Positions 17,238 to 26,047 are shown, counted from the first letter of the stretch. The stretch: 64,000 bases of DNA from Stutzerimonas kunmingensis (GCF_002929225.1 NZ_PISM01000022.1:796783-860782), one strand, 5' to 3'. Made by a program: numbers and translations. Notes: generated by a model from the letters alone, not told the origin.

Positions 17238-18033
17238 CGACCACATCCATCAGCGCGGCGACCGTCTGCGGGTCATCCGACAGCGGCTCGGCGAGGCACG
17301 CCAGGCAGGCCTGCCGCGGCGTCATGCCGGAGCGGATCATGCGTGCGGTGAAGATCAGCAGGCGGGTCGAGGCGACTTCCTCCAGATCGTGCTGCTCCAG
17401 CCGACGCAGTGCCTGGCCAAGCTTGACCACTTGGGCGGCGAGCGCGGCATCGACCTGCGCCTCGTTGGCGACGATGCGCTCTTCCTCGGCGGCTGGCGGA
17501 TAGTCGAAGCGCATCGCCACGAAGCGCTGGCGGGTGCTTGGCTTCATGCCCTTGAGCAGGTTCTGGTAACCGGGGTTGTAGGACACCACCAGCATGAAGC
17601 CCGGCGGCGCCTTCAGCGCCTCGCCGGTGCGCTCGATGAACAGCTCGCGGCGATCGTCGGCCAGCGGATGCAACACCACGGCGGTGTCCTGGCGCGCCTC
17701 GACCACTTCGTCCAGGTAGCAGATGCCGCCTTCGCGCACGGCGCGGGTCAGCGGTCCGTCCTGCCACCAGGTGCCCTGGGCGCCGATCAGATGACGGCCG
17801 ACCAGGTCGGCGGCGGAGAGGTCGTCATGACAGGCCACGGTGTACAGCGGCAGGTTCAGCCGGTGCGCCATGTGCTGCACGAAGCGCGTCTTGCCGCAGC
17901 CGGTCGGGCCCTTGATCAGCACCGGCATGCCGTGCTGCCAGGCCTGCTGGAACAACTGCTCCTCGTTGCCCAGTGGTTGATAGAACGGGGCATCCGGTGT
18001 GCCGGCGGCGGTTGGGATCTCGAGCGCATTCAC
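17221..18033 (-). CDS. nirQ: NirQ, MoxR-type AAA+ ATPase activating NO/nitrite reductase
   Basis: 270 residues. The start is GTG 18033 with GAGG 10 nt upstream; the frame is open further to 18189, but that part crosses the regulatory region and looks unlike NirQ. Walker A GPTGCGKT near residue 44, Walker B CYLDEVVEA, sensor and arginine-finger region SYNPGYQNLLKGMKPSTRQRF. MoxR/NorQ ATPases act with a VWA partner, here NorD (26108), to insert metal and activate NO reductase. It is divergent from nirS across a shared 316-bp control region. Confidence 0.95.
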   Translation of the reverse strand: MNALEIPTAAGTPDAPFYQPLGNEEQLFQQAWQHGMPVLIKGPTGCGKTRFVQHMAHRLNLPLYTVACHDDLSAADLVGRHLIGAQGTWWQDGPLTRAVREGGICYLDEVVEARQDTAVVLHPLADDRRELFIERTGEALKAPPGFMLVVSYNPGYQNLLKGMKPSTRQRFVAMRFDYPPAAEEERIVANEAQVDAALAAQVVKLGQALRRLEQHDLEEVASTRLLIFTARMIRSGMTPRQACLACLAEPLSDDPQTVAALMDVVDVHFG

Positions 18034-18120
18034 AGGCAATACCTCACGGCAGCAGTTGGTTATCTCGATCGCCACGCTACCGATGCGGGTCCGGCCGCTC
18101 AAGCAGCCTGCCGGCAAAGC

Positions 18121-18134
18121 TTGATTGCGATCAA
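18121..18134 (-). promoter_or_regulatory. Perfect FNR/DNR box serving nirQ
   Basis: TTGAT-TGCG-ATCAA matches the consensus in both arms. Its centre is about 94 nt from the nirQ GTG and about 220 nt from nirS, so nirQ-norEF is the likelier target. Confidence 0.8.
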
Positions 18135-18221
18135 GCCCGCTGCGGATGCGTGGCGGAGCGAGACCCAGCGCAAGGTTTGCCCGCGACAAGGCGTCACGCT
18201 CAGGGGGTGAGGAGGGATCTC

Positions 18222-18235
18222 TTGATTGTCGTCAA
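18222..18235 (+). promoter_or_regulatory. FNR/DNR box serving nirS
   Basis: TTGAT-TGTC-GTCAA has one arm mismatch. Its centre is about 120 nt upstream of the nirS ATG, consistent with an activator site near -41.5 and a leader of about 80 nt. Confidence 0.78.
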
Positions 18236-18349
18236 GCGGACCCGCAAAGCCGCTCTCATAGGATGCCCGTGCATCAACAACAACTGGATCTGCCGTACCG
18301 CCGTCACCTGAGCAGGAAGCGCATCCCGCGTTTCCAGAGGAGAAACAGC

Positions 18350-20062
18350 ATGAAAAAACCACTACTGGCTGGATTCGTCGCCGGCTTCTCGTTACTCGCT
18401 CTGGGCATTGCTCAGGCACAGAACAATCCGGAAGACAAAGCCGAGGCTGCCTATAAGGGGCAAGCGTCGGCAGTCGATCCGGCCAGTGCACAGGTCGTGC
18501 ATTCACCGGGCGCACCGGACCTCACCTCCGCCGAGTTCGAGCAGGCCAAGGAAATCTACTTCCAGCGCTGCGCCGGCTGTCACGGTGTGCTGCGCAAGGG
18601 CGCGACCGGCAAGCCGCTGACGCCTGACATCACCCAGGAGCGTGGCCAGGCCTATCTGGAAGCGCTGATCACCTATGGTTCGCCTGCCGGTATGCCGAAC
18701 TGGGGGACGTCCAACGCGCTGACCAAGGACCAGATCACGCTGATGGCCAAGTACATCCAGCACACTCCGCCGACCCCGCCCGAGTGGGGGATGAAGGAGA
18801 TGAAGAATTCCTGGAACGTGCTGGTCAAGCCGGAAGATCGGCCGAAAAAGCAGATGAACAAGCTGAACTTGCCGAACCTGTTCTCCGTCACCCTGCGTGA
18901 CGACGGCAAGATCGCCCTCGTCGACGGTGACAGCAAGAAGATCGTCAAGACCATCGACACCGGTTATGCAGTGCATATCTCGCGCATGTCCGCTTCGGGT
19001 CGTTACCTGCTGGTCATCGGTCGCGATGCCAAAATCGACATGATCGACCTGTGGGGCAAGGAGCCGGTCAAGGTCGCTGAAATCAAGGTCGGCATCGAGG
19101 CCCGCTCGGTTGAAACTTCGAAGTACAAGGGCTACGAGGACAAGTACGTGATCGCCGGCGACTACTGGCCGCCACAGTTCACCATCATGGATGGCGAGAC
19201 CCTCGAGCCGCTGCAGATCGTCTCCACCCGCGGCATGACCGTCGGTACCCAGGAATACCACCCGGAACCGCGCGTCGCGGCGATCATCGCCTCCCACGAA
19301 CATCCCGAGTTCATCGTCAACGTCAAGGAGACCGGCAAGGTCCTGCTGGTCAACTACGAAGACATCAACAACCTGACCACCACAATGATCGGCACCGCAC
19401 CGTTCCTGCATGACGGCGGCTGGGACGTGAGCCACCGCTACTTCATGACGGCAGCGAACAACTCCAACAAAGTTGCGGTGATCGACTCGAAAGAGCGCAA
19501 GATGGCCGCGCTGGTCGATGTCGGCAAGATTCCGCACCCAGGCCGTGGCGCCAACTTCGTGCATCCGAAATTCGGACCGGTATGGGCAACCAGCCACCTG
19601 GGCGACGAGACCATCTCGCTGATTGGCACCGACCCGGACAAGCATCCGAAGAACGCCTGGAAAGTGGTCGAGACTCTGAAGGGCCAAGGTGGCGGTTCGC
19701 TGTTCATCAAGACCCATCCGAAGTCCAAGCACCTGTACCTGGATACCACCTTCCACCCGGACGCCAAGATCAGCCAGTCCGCTGCAGTCTTCGACATCAG
19801 CAATCTGGAGGGAGGCTACAAGGTGCTGCCCATCGGCGAGTGGTCCGGCCTGAAAGGCGGGGCCCAGCGCGTGGTGCAGCCGGAGTACAACGAGGCGGGC
19901 GACGAAGTCTGGTTCTCGGTCTGGAATGGTCAGGAAGAGGAGTCCGCGATTGTTGTCGTAGATGACAAGACGCTAGAACTCAAAACAGTGATCAAGGACA
20001 AAAGGTTGATTACCCCAACCGGTAAATTTAACGTCCACAACACTCAGTACGACGTTTACTGA
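18350..20062 (+). CDS. nirS: NirS, cytochrome cd1 nitrite reductase
   Basis: 570 residues from ATG 18350 with an AGAGGAGA site 7 nt upstream; the in-frame extension to 18125 crosses the regulatory region. A signal peptide ends AQA near residue 23. The c-type domain has CAGCH at residues 74-78. The d1 propeller follows, with the d1-binding segment GYAVHISRMSASGRYL and distal histidines in IIASHEHPEF and FLHDGGWDVSHRYF. It reduces nitrite to NO in the periplasm. Downstream are the electron donor nirM and the d1 assembly genes. The nirTB genes found next to nirS in some P. stutzeri strains are absent. Confidence 0.98.
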   Translation: MKKPLLAGFVAGFSLLALGIAQAQNNPEDKAEAAYKGQASAVDPASAQVVHSPGAPDLTSAEFEQAKEIYFQRCAGCHGVLRKGATGKPLTPDITQERGQAYLEALITYGSPAGMPNWGTSNALTKDQITLMAKYIQHTPPTPPEWGMKEMKNSWNVLVKPEDRPKKQMNKLNLPNLFSVTLRDDGKIALVDGDSKKIVKTIDTGYAVHISRMSASGRYLLVIGRDAKIDMIDLWGKEPVKVAEIKVGIEARSVETSKYKGYEDKYVIAGDYWPPQFTIMDGETLEPLQIVSTRGMTVGTQEYHPEPRVAAIIASHEHPEFIVNVKETGKVLLVNYEDINNLTTTMIGTAPFLHDGGWDVSHRYFMTAANNSNKVAVIDSKERKMAALVDVGKIPHPGRGANFVHPKFGPVWATSHLGDETISLIGTDPDKHPKNAWKVVETLKGQGGGSLFIKTHPKSKHLYLDTTFHPDAKISQSAAVFDISNLEGGYKVLPIGEWSGLKGGAQRVVQPEYNEAGDEVWFSVWNGQEEESAIVVVDDKTLELKTVIKDKRLITPTGKFNVHNTQYDVY

Positions 20063-20070
20063 GTCCACCT

Positions 20071-20096
20071 GGGGGCGGGCCTCAAGATCCGCCCCC
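20071..20096 (+). terminator. Hairpin between nirS and nirM
   Basis: Stem GGGGGCGG (20071-20078) and CCGCCCCC (20089-20096), loop 10 nt, 8 nt after the nirS stop. No T-run follows. It is likely an attenuator or 3' stabiliser that keeps nirS mRNA above the downstream assembly genes. Confidence 0.55.
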
Positions 20097-20118
20097 GATT
20101 AGCCTTGAGGAAGTACTC

Positions 20119-20433
20119 ATGAAAAAAATTCTGCTCCCATTGCTCGCCCTTGGCGGCGCGCTGGCCCTGCAGCCGGCGTTCGCACAGGACGGCGAAGCGC
20201 TGTTCAAGAGCAAGCCTTGCGCCGCGTGCCATAGCATCGACGCCAAGCTGGTAGGCCCGGCGTTCAAGGAAGTCGCCGCCAAGTACGCAGGGCAGGACGG
20301 CGCTGCCGATCTGCTGGCCGGCCACATCAAGAACGGCAGCCAGGGCGTATGGGGTCCGATCCCGATGCCGCCAAACCCGGTCACCGAAGAGGAAGCCAAG
20401 ACCCTCGCCGAGTGGGTTCTTAGCCAGAAGTAA
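20119..20433 (+). CDS. nirM: NirM, cytochrome c551
   Basis: 104 residues. The 22-residue signal peptide ends AFA and leaves a mature protein of 82 residues, the standard size of Pseudomonas c551. The heme motif CAACH is at residues 34-38, and the axial Met is in IPMPPNP. It donates electrons to cytochrome cd1 in the periplasm. It lies immediately after nirS, as in P. aeruginosa rather than as in P. stutzeri strains with nirTB in between. Confidence 0.97.
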   Translation: MKKILLPLLALGGALALQPAFAQDGEALFKSKPCAACHSIDAKLVGPAFKEVAAKYAGQDGAADLLAGHIKNGSQGVWGPIPMPPNPVTEEEAKTLAEWVLSQK

Positions 20434-20450
20434 CACCCCAGGAGGACGTC

Positions 20451-20792
20451 ATGATTCAGTCCCGCCAAGTAGTATCGCGTTTGGGGCTCGCCCTGGCGTC
20501 CTTCCTCCTGATTCCCACCACCCTGGCCGCGGCCCCCACTGCCGAACGCCATGCGAAGCTCGACCATCTGCTGCTTCAGGACTGTGGCTCCTGCCATGGC
20601 CTGCGCATGACCGGCGGTCTTGGCCCCGCGCTCACCCGCGAGGCGCTAGCCGGCAAACCCCGTGACAGTCTGATCGCCACCGTTACCCACGGCCGCCCCG
20701 GTACGGCCATGCCCGGCTGGAATGCCCTGCTCGACGAGCAGGACATCGCCTACCTGGTTGACCGCCTGCTCGAAGGATATCCCAAGCCATGA
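20451..20792 (+). CDS. nirC: NirC, periplasmic c-type cytochrome
   Basis: 113 residues with a signal peptide (ending AAA near residue 28), a single CGSCH heme motif near residue 46 and a likely Met ligand in TAMPGWNALL. NirC can pass electrons to NirS and has been implicated in d1 maturation. It overlaps nirF by 4 bp (ATGA) and follows nirM by 17 bp, with AGGAGG before its ATG. Confidence 0.95.
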   Translation: MIQSRQVVSRLGLALASFLLIPTTLAAAPTAERHAKLDHLLLQDCGSCHGLRMTGGLGPALTREALAGKPRDSLIATVTHGRPGTAMPGWNALLDEQDIAYLVDRLLEGYPKP

Positions 20793-21964
20793 TTCGTCCT
20801 TTTCTGCTGCTCGCTGCGGCCGGTCTGCTCGCGGCCTGTGCACAGCAACCGCTGCGCGGCACCGGTGACCTCGGGGTGGTGGTGGAGCGCGCCACCGGTA
20901 GCCTGCAGATCATCGAGAGCAGCAACCAGAGCCAGCTCGCCCGCATCGAGGGCCTGGGCGACCTGTCCCATGCCTCGGTGGTGTTTTCCCGCGATCAGCG
21001 TTACGCCTACGTATTCGGCCGCGACGGCGGGCTGACCAAGGTCGACCTGCTGCGCCAGCGCATCGATCGTCGCGTCATCCAGGGTGGCAACAGCATCGGT
21101 GGCGCCATCAGCCAGGACGGCACGCTGATCGCGGTCGGCAACTACGAGCCGGGCGGGGTGAAGGTATTCGATGCCAAGACCCTGGAGCTGGTCGCCGACA
21201 TACCGGCGACGCCGCTGGCCGACGGCAGCCGCAATTCGCGGGTGGTCGGTGTGATCGACGTGCCCGGCCGGCGCTTCATCTACAGCCTGTTCGATACCGA
21301 TGAAACCTGGCTGCTGGATTTCAGCCAGGGCAACCAGCCGCAGATCACCCGTTTCGAGGGTATCGGCCGCCAACCCTACGATGCGCTGCTGACTCCTGAA
21401 GGGCGCTATTACATCGCCGGCCTGTTCGGCGAGGACGGCATGGCCAAGATCGACCTCTGGCATCCCGAGCGTGGCGTCGAGCGCATTCTCGATGGTTATG
21501 GCCGCGGCCAGCAGAAACTGCCGGTCTACAAGATGCCGCACCTGGAAGGCTGGACCGTGGCCGGCAACCAGACCTTTGTCCCCGCCGTCGGCCAGCATCG
21601 TGTGCTGGTGATGGATTCCGAGAAGTGGCAGCAGACCGACGCCATCGACGTTGCCGGTCAGCCGATCTTCGTCATGGCACGACCTGACGCGCGGCAAATC
21701 TGGGTCAACTTCGCCCACCCCGACAACGGCAAGGTCCAGGTCATCGACAGCGAGACCCACGAGGTCATCGCCGATCTGGAACCGGGCCCGGCCGTGCTGC
21801 ACATGGAGTTCACCGCCCGCGGCGATCAGCTCTGGCTGTCGGTGCGCGATGGCGAGGAAATCCAGGTCTGGGACCCCTACACCCTGAAGCTGCTCAAGCG
21901 ACTGCCGGCGCAGAGTCCGAGCGGCATCTTCTTCAGCAGTCGCGCCCACGAGACGGGGTTGTGA
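20789..21964 (+). CDS. nirF: NirF, heme d1 biosynthesis lipoprotein
   Basis: 391 residues. The signal ends in lipobox LAAC (Cys17), so the protein is anchored to the membrane on the periplasmic side, as shown for NirF. The rest is a d1-type beta-propeller resembling NirS/NirN without the cytochrome c domain (GNYEPGGVKVFDAKT, YKMPHLEGWTVAGN, GPAVLHMEFTARGD). NirF acts late in d1 synthesis and interacts with NirN and NirS. The nirD start follows its stop by one base. Confidence 0.95.
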   Translation: MIRPFLLLAAAGLLAACAQQPLRGTGDLGVVVERATGSLQIIESSNQSQLARIEGLGDLSHASVVFSRDQRYAYVFGRDGGLTKVDLLRQRIDRRVIQGGNSIGGAISQDGTLIAVGNYEPGGVKVFDAKTLELVADIPATPLADGSRNSRVVGVIDVPGRRFIYSLFDTDETWLLDFSQGNQPQITRFEGIGRQPYDALLTPEGRYYIAGLFGEDGMAKIDLWHPERGVERILDGYGRGQQKLPVYKMPHLEGWTVAGNQTFVPAVGQHRVLVMDSEKWQQTDAIDVAGQPIFVMARPDARQIWVNFAHPDNGKVQVIDSETHEVIADLEPGPAVLHMEFTARGDQLWLSVRDGEEIQVWDPYTLKLLKRLPAQSPSGIFFSSRAHETGL

Positions 21965-21965
21965 C

Positions 21966-22424
21966 ATGCACATCGACGCCCTCAGTCGCCGCCTGATCGA
22001 CCGCTACCAGCACGGCATGCCGCTGTGCGCCGAGCCCTACCGTGCCATGGCCGACGAGCTTGGCTGCAGCGAGGAGGAGGTGCTCGCCTGTCTCGAACAA
22101 CTGCACGAGGGCGGTGGCCTGTCGCGCATCGGGCCGGTGTTCGAGCACAGCCGTGCCGGCGCCAGCACCCTGGTCGCGCTGGCCGTACCCGCGGCGCGGC
22201 TGGAGCAGGTCGCGGCGCGCATCAATGCGTTTCCCGAGGTCAACCACAACTACCTGCGCGAGCACCGCTACAACCTCTGGTTCGTGCTGACCGGGCCGGA
22301 TCGGCCACACATCGACCGGCTGCTGGCCGAAATCGAGGCCGACACCGGGCTGACCCCCCTCGACCTGCCGATGCAGCAGGCCTTTCGCATCGACCTCGGC
22401 TTCCCGCTGGGAGATCCATCATGA
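21966..22424 (+). CDS. nirD: NirD, siroheme decarboxylase subunit
   Basis: 152 residues of the Lrp/AsnC-like siroheme decarboxylase family: N-terminal winged helix (residues 5-55) then an alpha/beta domain with the conserved HNYLREHRYNLWFVLTG segment, whose His and Arg residues belong to the decarboxylase active site. With NirL, NirG and NirH it converts siroheme to 12,18-didecarboxysiroheme. NirDLGH remain separate genes here, as in Pseudomonas, rather than the two-gene ahb form. It overlaps nirL by ATGA. Confidence 0.93.
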   Translation: MHIDALSRRLIDRYQHGMPLCAEPYRAMADELGCSEEEVLACLEQLHEGGGLSRIGPVFEHSRAGASTLVALAVPAARLEQVAARINAFPEVNHNYLREHRYNLWFVLTGPDRPHIDRLLAEIEADTGLTPLDLPMQQAFRIDLGFPLGDPS

Positions 22425-22933
22425 CCGGTTGTCTTAATGACCTGCAGGCGCTGCAGCTGCGCCGCCTGCTCGAGGGCGGCCTGCCGCTGGCCGCGCGGCC
22501 TTACCAGCGGCTCGCCGAACAGATCGGCAGCGTCGAGGAGCGGGTGCTGGAGCAGATTCAACGCTGGCAGGAAGAAGGCCTGTTCCGCCGCTTCGGCCTG
22601 GTGCTCAAGCACCGCGCGCTGGGCTTTCGCGCCAACGCCATGCTGGTGATGGACATCCCCGACGCGCAGGTCGACGAAGTCGGGCGACGTCTTGGCCAGG
22701 CTGCCGGAGTCAATCTCTGTTACCAGCGCCCGCGGCGTCTGCCGCAGTGGCCCTACAACCTGTTCTGCATGGTCCATGGCCGCGAGCGCGAGCAGGTCTG
22801 CCAGCTGATCGAGCGCCTGCTGGCGGACAACGGTCTGAGCGATGTACCGCATCAGCTGCTGTTCAGCACGCGGGCCTTCAAGCAGTGCGGTGGCCGTTTT
22901 GCACCGCCGCTGCTCGAGGTCGCCAATGGATGA
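22421..22933 (+). CDS. nirL: NirL, siroheme decarboxylase subunit
   Basis: 170 residues from ATG 22421. Lrp-like fold paralogous to NirD. Its conserved segment reads CYQRPRRLPQWPYNLFCMVHG, resembling NirH rather than NirD/NirG, which is the usual D/G versus L/H pairing. It ends with a conserved QLLFSTRAFKQCGGR stretch. The frame is open upstream through nirD in another frame, but the ATGA coupling and paralogue alignment fix the start. Confidence 0.93.
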   Translation: MTGCLNDLQALQLRRLLEGGLPLAARPYQRLAEQIGSVEERVLEQIQRWQEEGLFRRFGLVLKHRALGFRANAMLVMDIPDAQVDEVGRRLGQAAGVNLCYQRPRRLPQWPYNLFCMVHGREREQVCQLIERLLADNGLSDVPHQLLFSTRAFKQCGGRFAPPLLEVANG

Positions 22934-23369
22934 ATTCGACCGGCTGTTGATCAATCGTTTGCAGCATGGCCTGCCGCTGGTGCGCCACCCCTGGGAAGCG
23001 CTGGCTGAAGAGCTGGGCAGCACGTCCGAGGCCCTGCGCGAGCGGGTCCAGGCATTGCTCGACGACGGCACGCTGACCCGCTTCGGGCCGATGTTCGACA
23101 TCGACCGGCTTGGCGGCGCCTTTACCCTGGCCGCGCTGTCGGTGCCGGAGGCGCGGTTCGACGAGGTTGCCGCGCAGCTGGAGGCGATGCCCGAAGTGGC
23201 ACACAACTACCGCCGCGAACACCGCTGGAACATGTGGTTCGTGCTCGGTTGCGAGACCCCGCAGGGCATCGCCGAGAGCATCGCCCGCATTGAGGCCGAT
23301 ACCGGCCTGGCGGTGCTGAATCTGCCGAAAGAGGAAACCTTCCATGTCGGTTTGCACTTCCCCGTCTGA
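22926..23369 (+). CDS. nirG: NirG, siroheme decarboxylase subunit
   Basis: 147 residues from ATG 22926 (MDEFDRLLINRL), overlapping nirL by 8 bp. It is paralogous to NirD, with matching HNYRREHRWNMWFVLG segment and the ETFHVGLHF C-terminus. It acts with NirDLH in siroheme decarboxylation for heme d1. An upstream in-frame ATG at 22842 lies inside nirL and would add unrelated sequence. Confidence 0.93.
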   Translation: MDEFDRLLINRLQHGLPLVRHPWEALAEELGSTSEALRERVQALLDDGTLTRFGPMFDIDRLGGAFTLAALSVPEARFDEVAAQLEAMPEVAHNYRREHRWNMWFVLGCETPQGIAESIARIEADTGLAVLNLPKEETFHVGLHFPV

Positions 23370-23850
23370 CGATGGCCTGACCCGCCGCCTGATCGAACTG
23401 ACTGAGGCCGGGCTGCCGCTGGTGGCCGATCCCTGGGCCTGGCTCGCCGGGGAGCTGGGCATCGACGTCGACGCCACCCTGGCGCTGCTGCAGCGGCTGC
23501 AGGCGGACGGCGCGATCCGGCGTATCGCGGCGATACCCAACCACTACCGCCTCGGCTATCGGCACAACGGCATGACCGTGTGGGACGTCGACGATGCCGA
23601 GATCGCGCGACTGGGCGCGCTGATCGGTGCCCAGCCTTTCGTCAGTCACTGCTATCGCCGACCACGGCAGGAGGGCTGGCCATACAACCTGTTCGCCATG
23701 GTGCATGGGCGTGATGCCAGTGATATCGAGGCCTACCGCAACCAGATTCGTGCGCTGCTGGGCAACGCCTGCCGGGCCAACGAGATGCTGGTGTCCAGCC
23801 GCATTCTGAAGAAGACCGGCCTGCGCCTGGCGACTCAACGCCGCGCCTGA
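23344..23850 (+). CDS. nirH: NirH, siroheme decarboxylase subunit
   Basis: 168 residues, overlapping nirG by 26 bp. It is paralogous to NirL: HCYRRPRQEGWPYNLFAMVHG matches the L/H-type active-site segment, and the ending SSRILKKTGLRL is also NirL-like. It is the last gene of the nirS operon. A 268-bp control region then precedes norC. Confidence 0.93.
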   Translation: MSVCTSPSDDGLTRRLIELTEAGLPLVADPWAWLAGELGIDVDATLALLQRLQADGAIRRIAAIPNHYRLGYRHNGMTVWDVDDAEIARLGALIGAQPFVSHCYRRPRQEGWPYNLFAMVHGRDASDIEAYRNQIRALLGNACRANEMLVSSRILKKTGLRLATQRRA

Positions 23851-24047
23851 CTCTCGGCCTGCCGGCGCCCATCAGGGTGTCGGCAGTGCCTGCGTGCGAT
23901 CGCCGCGCGGGCCACTCATATAGCCACGGTCACCCCGCCGAAAATGCAGGCCAGTGACCCGCAGCGCGCCGCAGCCTCCGTGGCGTCTGGCTTTGCGCCC
24001 CTCCGGCAGGGTCTCCAGAAAGCCCTACTGCCACGTTCAGGTTTTTC

Positions 24048-24061
24048 TTGATTGCCATCAA
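24048..24061 (+). promoter_or_regulatory. Perfect FNR/DNR box upstream of norCB
   Basis: TTGAT-TGCC-ATCAA, both arms matching consensus, centred about 64 nt before the norC ATG. A box at -41.5 would leave a short leader of about 20 nt. The rest of the nirH-norC gap (23851-24118) holds no other evident feature. Confidence 0.82.
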
Positions 24062-24118
24062 GCAGGTTTCGATAGCCCCCTTCTTAAACTGGCCACGCCA
24101 AGCCATGAGGAGGCGACC

Positions 24119-24559
24119 ATGTCCGAGACCTTCACCAAGGGTATGGCCAGGAATATCTACTTCGGAGGAAGCGTGTTCTTCTTCCTGGTGTTCCTCGGTC
24201 TTACCTACCACACAGAGCAGACTTTCCCCGAACGCACGAACGAATCGGAAATGACCGAAGCGGTAGTACGCGGCAAGGCAGTCTGGGAAAACAACAACTG
24301 CATCGGCTGCCACAGCCTGCTCGGTGAAGGCGCCTACTTCGCGCCGGAGTTGGGCAACGTGTTCGTCCGTCGTGGTGGTGAAGAGGCCTTCAAGCCCTTC
24401 CTGCACGCCTGGATGAAGGCCCAGCCACTCGGCGCCCCCGGTCGTCGTGCGATGCCCCAGTTCAATCTGACCGAACAGCAAGTTGACGATATGGCGGAGT
24501 TCCTCAAGTGGACTTCGAAGATCGATACCAACAACTGGCCGCCAAACAGGGAGGGTTGA
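24119..24559 (+). CDS. norC: NorC, cytochrome c subunit of NO reductase
   Basis: 146 residues from ATG 24119, preceded by ATGAGGAGG. It has a single N-terminal membrane anchor (IYFGGSVFFFLVFLGLTYH, about residues 13-31), then a periplasmic cytochrome c domain with CIGCH near residue 62 and the Met ligand in RRAMPQFNL. It accepts electrons from c-type cytochromes or azurin and passes them to NorB. The length equals that of the P. stutzeri enzyme. norB follows after 44 bp. Confidence 0.97.
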   Translation: MSETFTKGMARNIYFGGSVFFFLVFLGLTYHTEQTFPERTNESEMTEAVVRGKAVWENNNCIGCHSLLGEGAYFAPELGNVFVRRGGEEAFKPFLHAWMKAQPLGAPGRRAMPQFNLTEQQVDDMAEFLKWTSKIDTNNWPPNREG

Positions 24560-24603
24560 TTGATGGACGTCTTTGTTTCCGATTTCACTGGAGGGGCCAC
24601 GAG

Positions 24604-26025
24604 ATGAGCATCATCAATCCGCATCTCAAATTCCAATCGCAGGCCGTTGCCAAACCCTACTTCGTGTTTGCACTGATCCTGTTCGTCGGTCAGATCCTGT
24701 TCGGTCTGATCATGGGGCTGCAGTACGTCATCGGTGACTTCCTGTTCCCGCTGCTGCCCTTCAACGTGGCACGGATGGTTCACACCAACCTGCTGATCGT
24801 CTGGTTGCTGTTCGGCTTCATGGGTGCGGCCTACTACCTCATTCCCGAGGAAGCGGACCGCGAACTGCACAGTCCGAAACTGGCCATCATCCTGTTCTGG
24901 GTGTTCGCCGCGGCCGGCGTGCTGACCATTCTCGGTTATCTCTTCGTGCCCTATGCCGGGCTGGCGGAAATGACCAAGAACGAACTGCTGCCGACCATGG
25001 GACGCGAGTTCCTCGAGCAGCCGACGATCACCAAGATCGGCATCGTGGTGGTGGCCCTGGGCTTCCTCTACAACGTCGGCATGACCATGCTCAAGGGTCG
25101 CAAGACCGTGGTCAGCACGGTGATGATGACCGGCCTGATCGGCCTCGCGGTGTTCTTCCTGTTCTCCTTCTACAACCCCGAGAACCTGGCACGCGACAAG
25201 TACTACTGGTGGTTCGTCGTGCACCTGTGGGTGGAAGGCGTGTGGGAACTGATCATGGGTTCGATGCTGGCCTTCGTCCTGATCAAGATCACCGGCGTGG
25301 ACCGCGAAGTGGTCGAGAAGTGGCTGTACGTGATCATCGCCATGGCTCTGATCACCGGCATCATCGGTACGGGTCACCACTTCTTCTGGATCGGCGCACC
25401 GACCGTGTGGCTGTGGCTGGGCTCGATCTTCTCCGCCCTGGAACCGCTGCCGTTCTTCGCCATGGTGCTGTTCTCGCTGAACATGGTTAACCGTCGTCGC
25501 CGCGAGCATCCGAACAAGGCCGCTTCGCTGTGGGCCATCGGCACCACCGTGACTGCCTTCCTCGGTGCCGGCGTGTGGGGCTTCCTGCACACCCTGGCTC
25601 CGGTGAACTACTACACCCACGGTTCGCAGCTGACTGCCGCACACGGCCACCTGGCCTTCTACGGTGCCTACGCGATGATCGTGATGACCATGATCAGCTA
25701 CGCCATGCCGCGTCTGCGTGGCCTGGGCGAAGCACCGGATGCACGTGCTCAGCGCATCGAAGTCTGGGGCTTCTGGCTGATGACCATCTCCATGGTCGCG
25801 ATCACCCTGTTCCTCACCGCAGCAGGCGTGGTGCAGGTGTGGCTGCAGCGGATCCCTGCCGATGGCGCTGCCATGTCGTTCATGAACACCGCTGACCAGC
25901 TGGCCATCTTCTTCTGGCTGCGCCTGATCGCCGGGGTGTTCTTCCTGATCGGCCTGGTCTGCTACCTGTACAGCTTCCGCCAGCGCGGTCGGGTACCGGT
26001 CGTAGCAGCTGCCGCCGCGGCCTGA
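24604..26025 (+). CDS. norB: NorB, catalytic subunit of cNOR nitric oxide reductase
   Basis: 473 residues from ATG 24604 (MSIINPHLKFQSQ), the canonical length; the upstream in-frame ATG at 24508 lies inside norC. Twelve membrane helices. Metal ligands are visible: VHTNLLIVW (heme b), VVHLWVEGVWE (FeB His and Glu), GTGHHFFWIG (two FeB histidines) and AAHGHLAFYG (heme b3 and b). The glutamate that replaces the oxidase Tyr chemistry is present (ALEPLPFF). It reduces NO to N2O at the cytoplasmic membrane. Confidence 0.98.
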   Translation: MSIINPHLKFQSQAVAKPYFVFALILFVGQILFGLIMGLQYVIGDFLFPLLPFNVARMVHTNLLIVWLLFGFMGAAYYLIPEEADRELHSPKLAIILFWVFAAAGVLTILGYLFVPYAGLAEMTKNELLPTMGREFLEQPTITKIGIVVVALGFLYNVGMTMLKGRKTVVSTVMMTGLIGLAVFFLFSFYNPENLARDKYYWWFVVHLWVEGVWELIMGSMLAFVLIKITGVDREVVEKWLYVIIAMALITGIIGTGHHFFWIGAPTVWLWLGSIFSALEPLPFFAMVLFSLNMVNRRRREHPNKAASLWAIGTTVTAFLGAGVWGFLHTLAPVNYYTHGSQLTAAHGHLAFYGAYAMIVMTMISYAMPRLRGLGEAPDARAQRIEVWGFWLMTISMVAITLFLTAAGVVQVWLQRIPADGAAMSFMNTADQLAIFFWLRLIAGVFFLIGLVCYLYSFRQRGRVPVVAAAAAA

Positions 26026-26047
26026 GACAAGTCGCAATGAGGATCGA

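Larger units (their letters stand above)
18034..18349 (+). other. Divergent nirQ-nirS control region
   Basis: Gene-free 316 bp between two divergent denitrification operons, containing two FNR/DNR-type boxes (18121-18134 and 18222-18235) about 100 nt apart. One is placed for nirQ-norEF and the other for nirS. The nirS leader ends in AGAGGAGA before ATG 18350. Confidence 0.85.

Noticed and set aside
24334..26037. Long antisense frame opposite norB
   Set aside because: Low-complexity His/Gln/Asp-rich translation typical of the complement of a hydrophobic gene.
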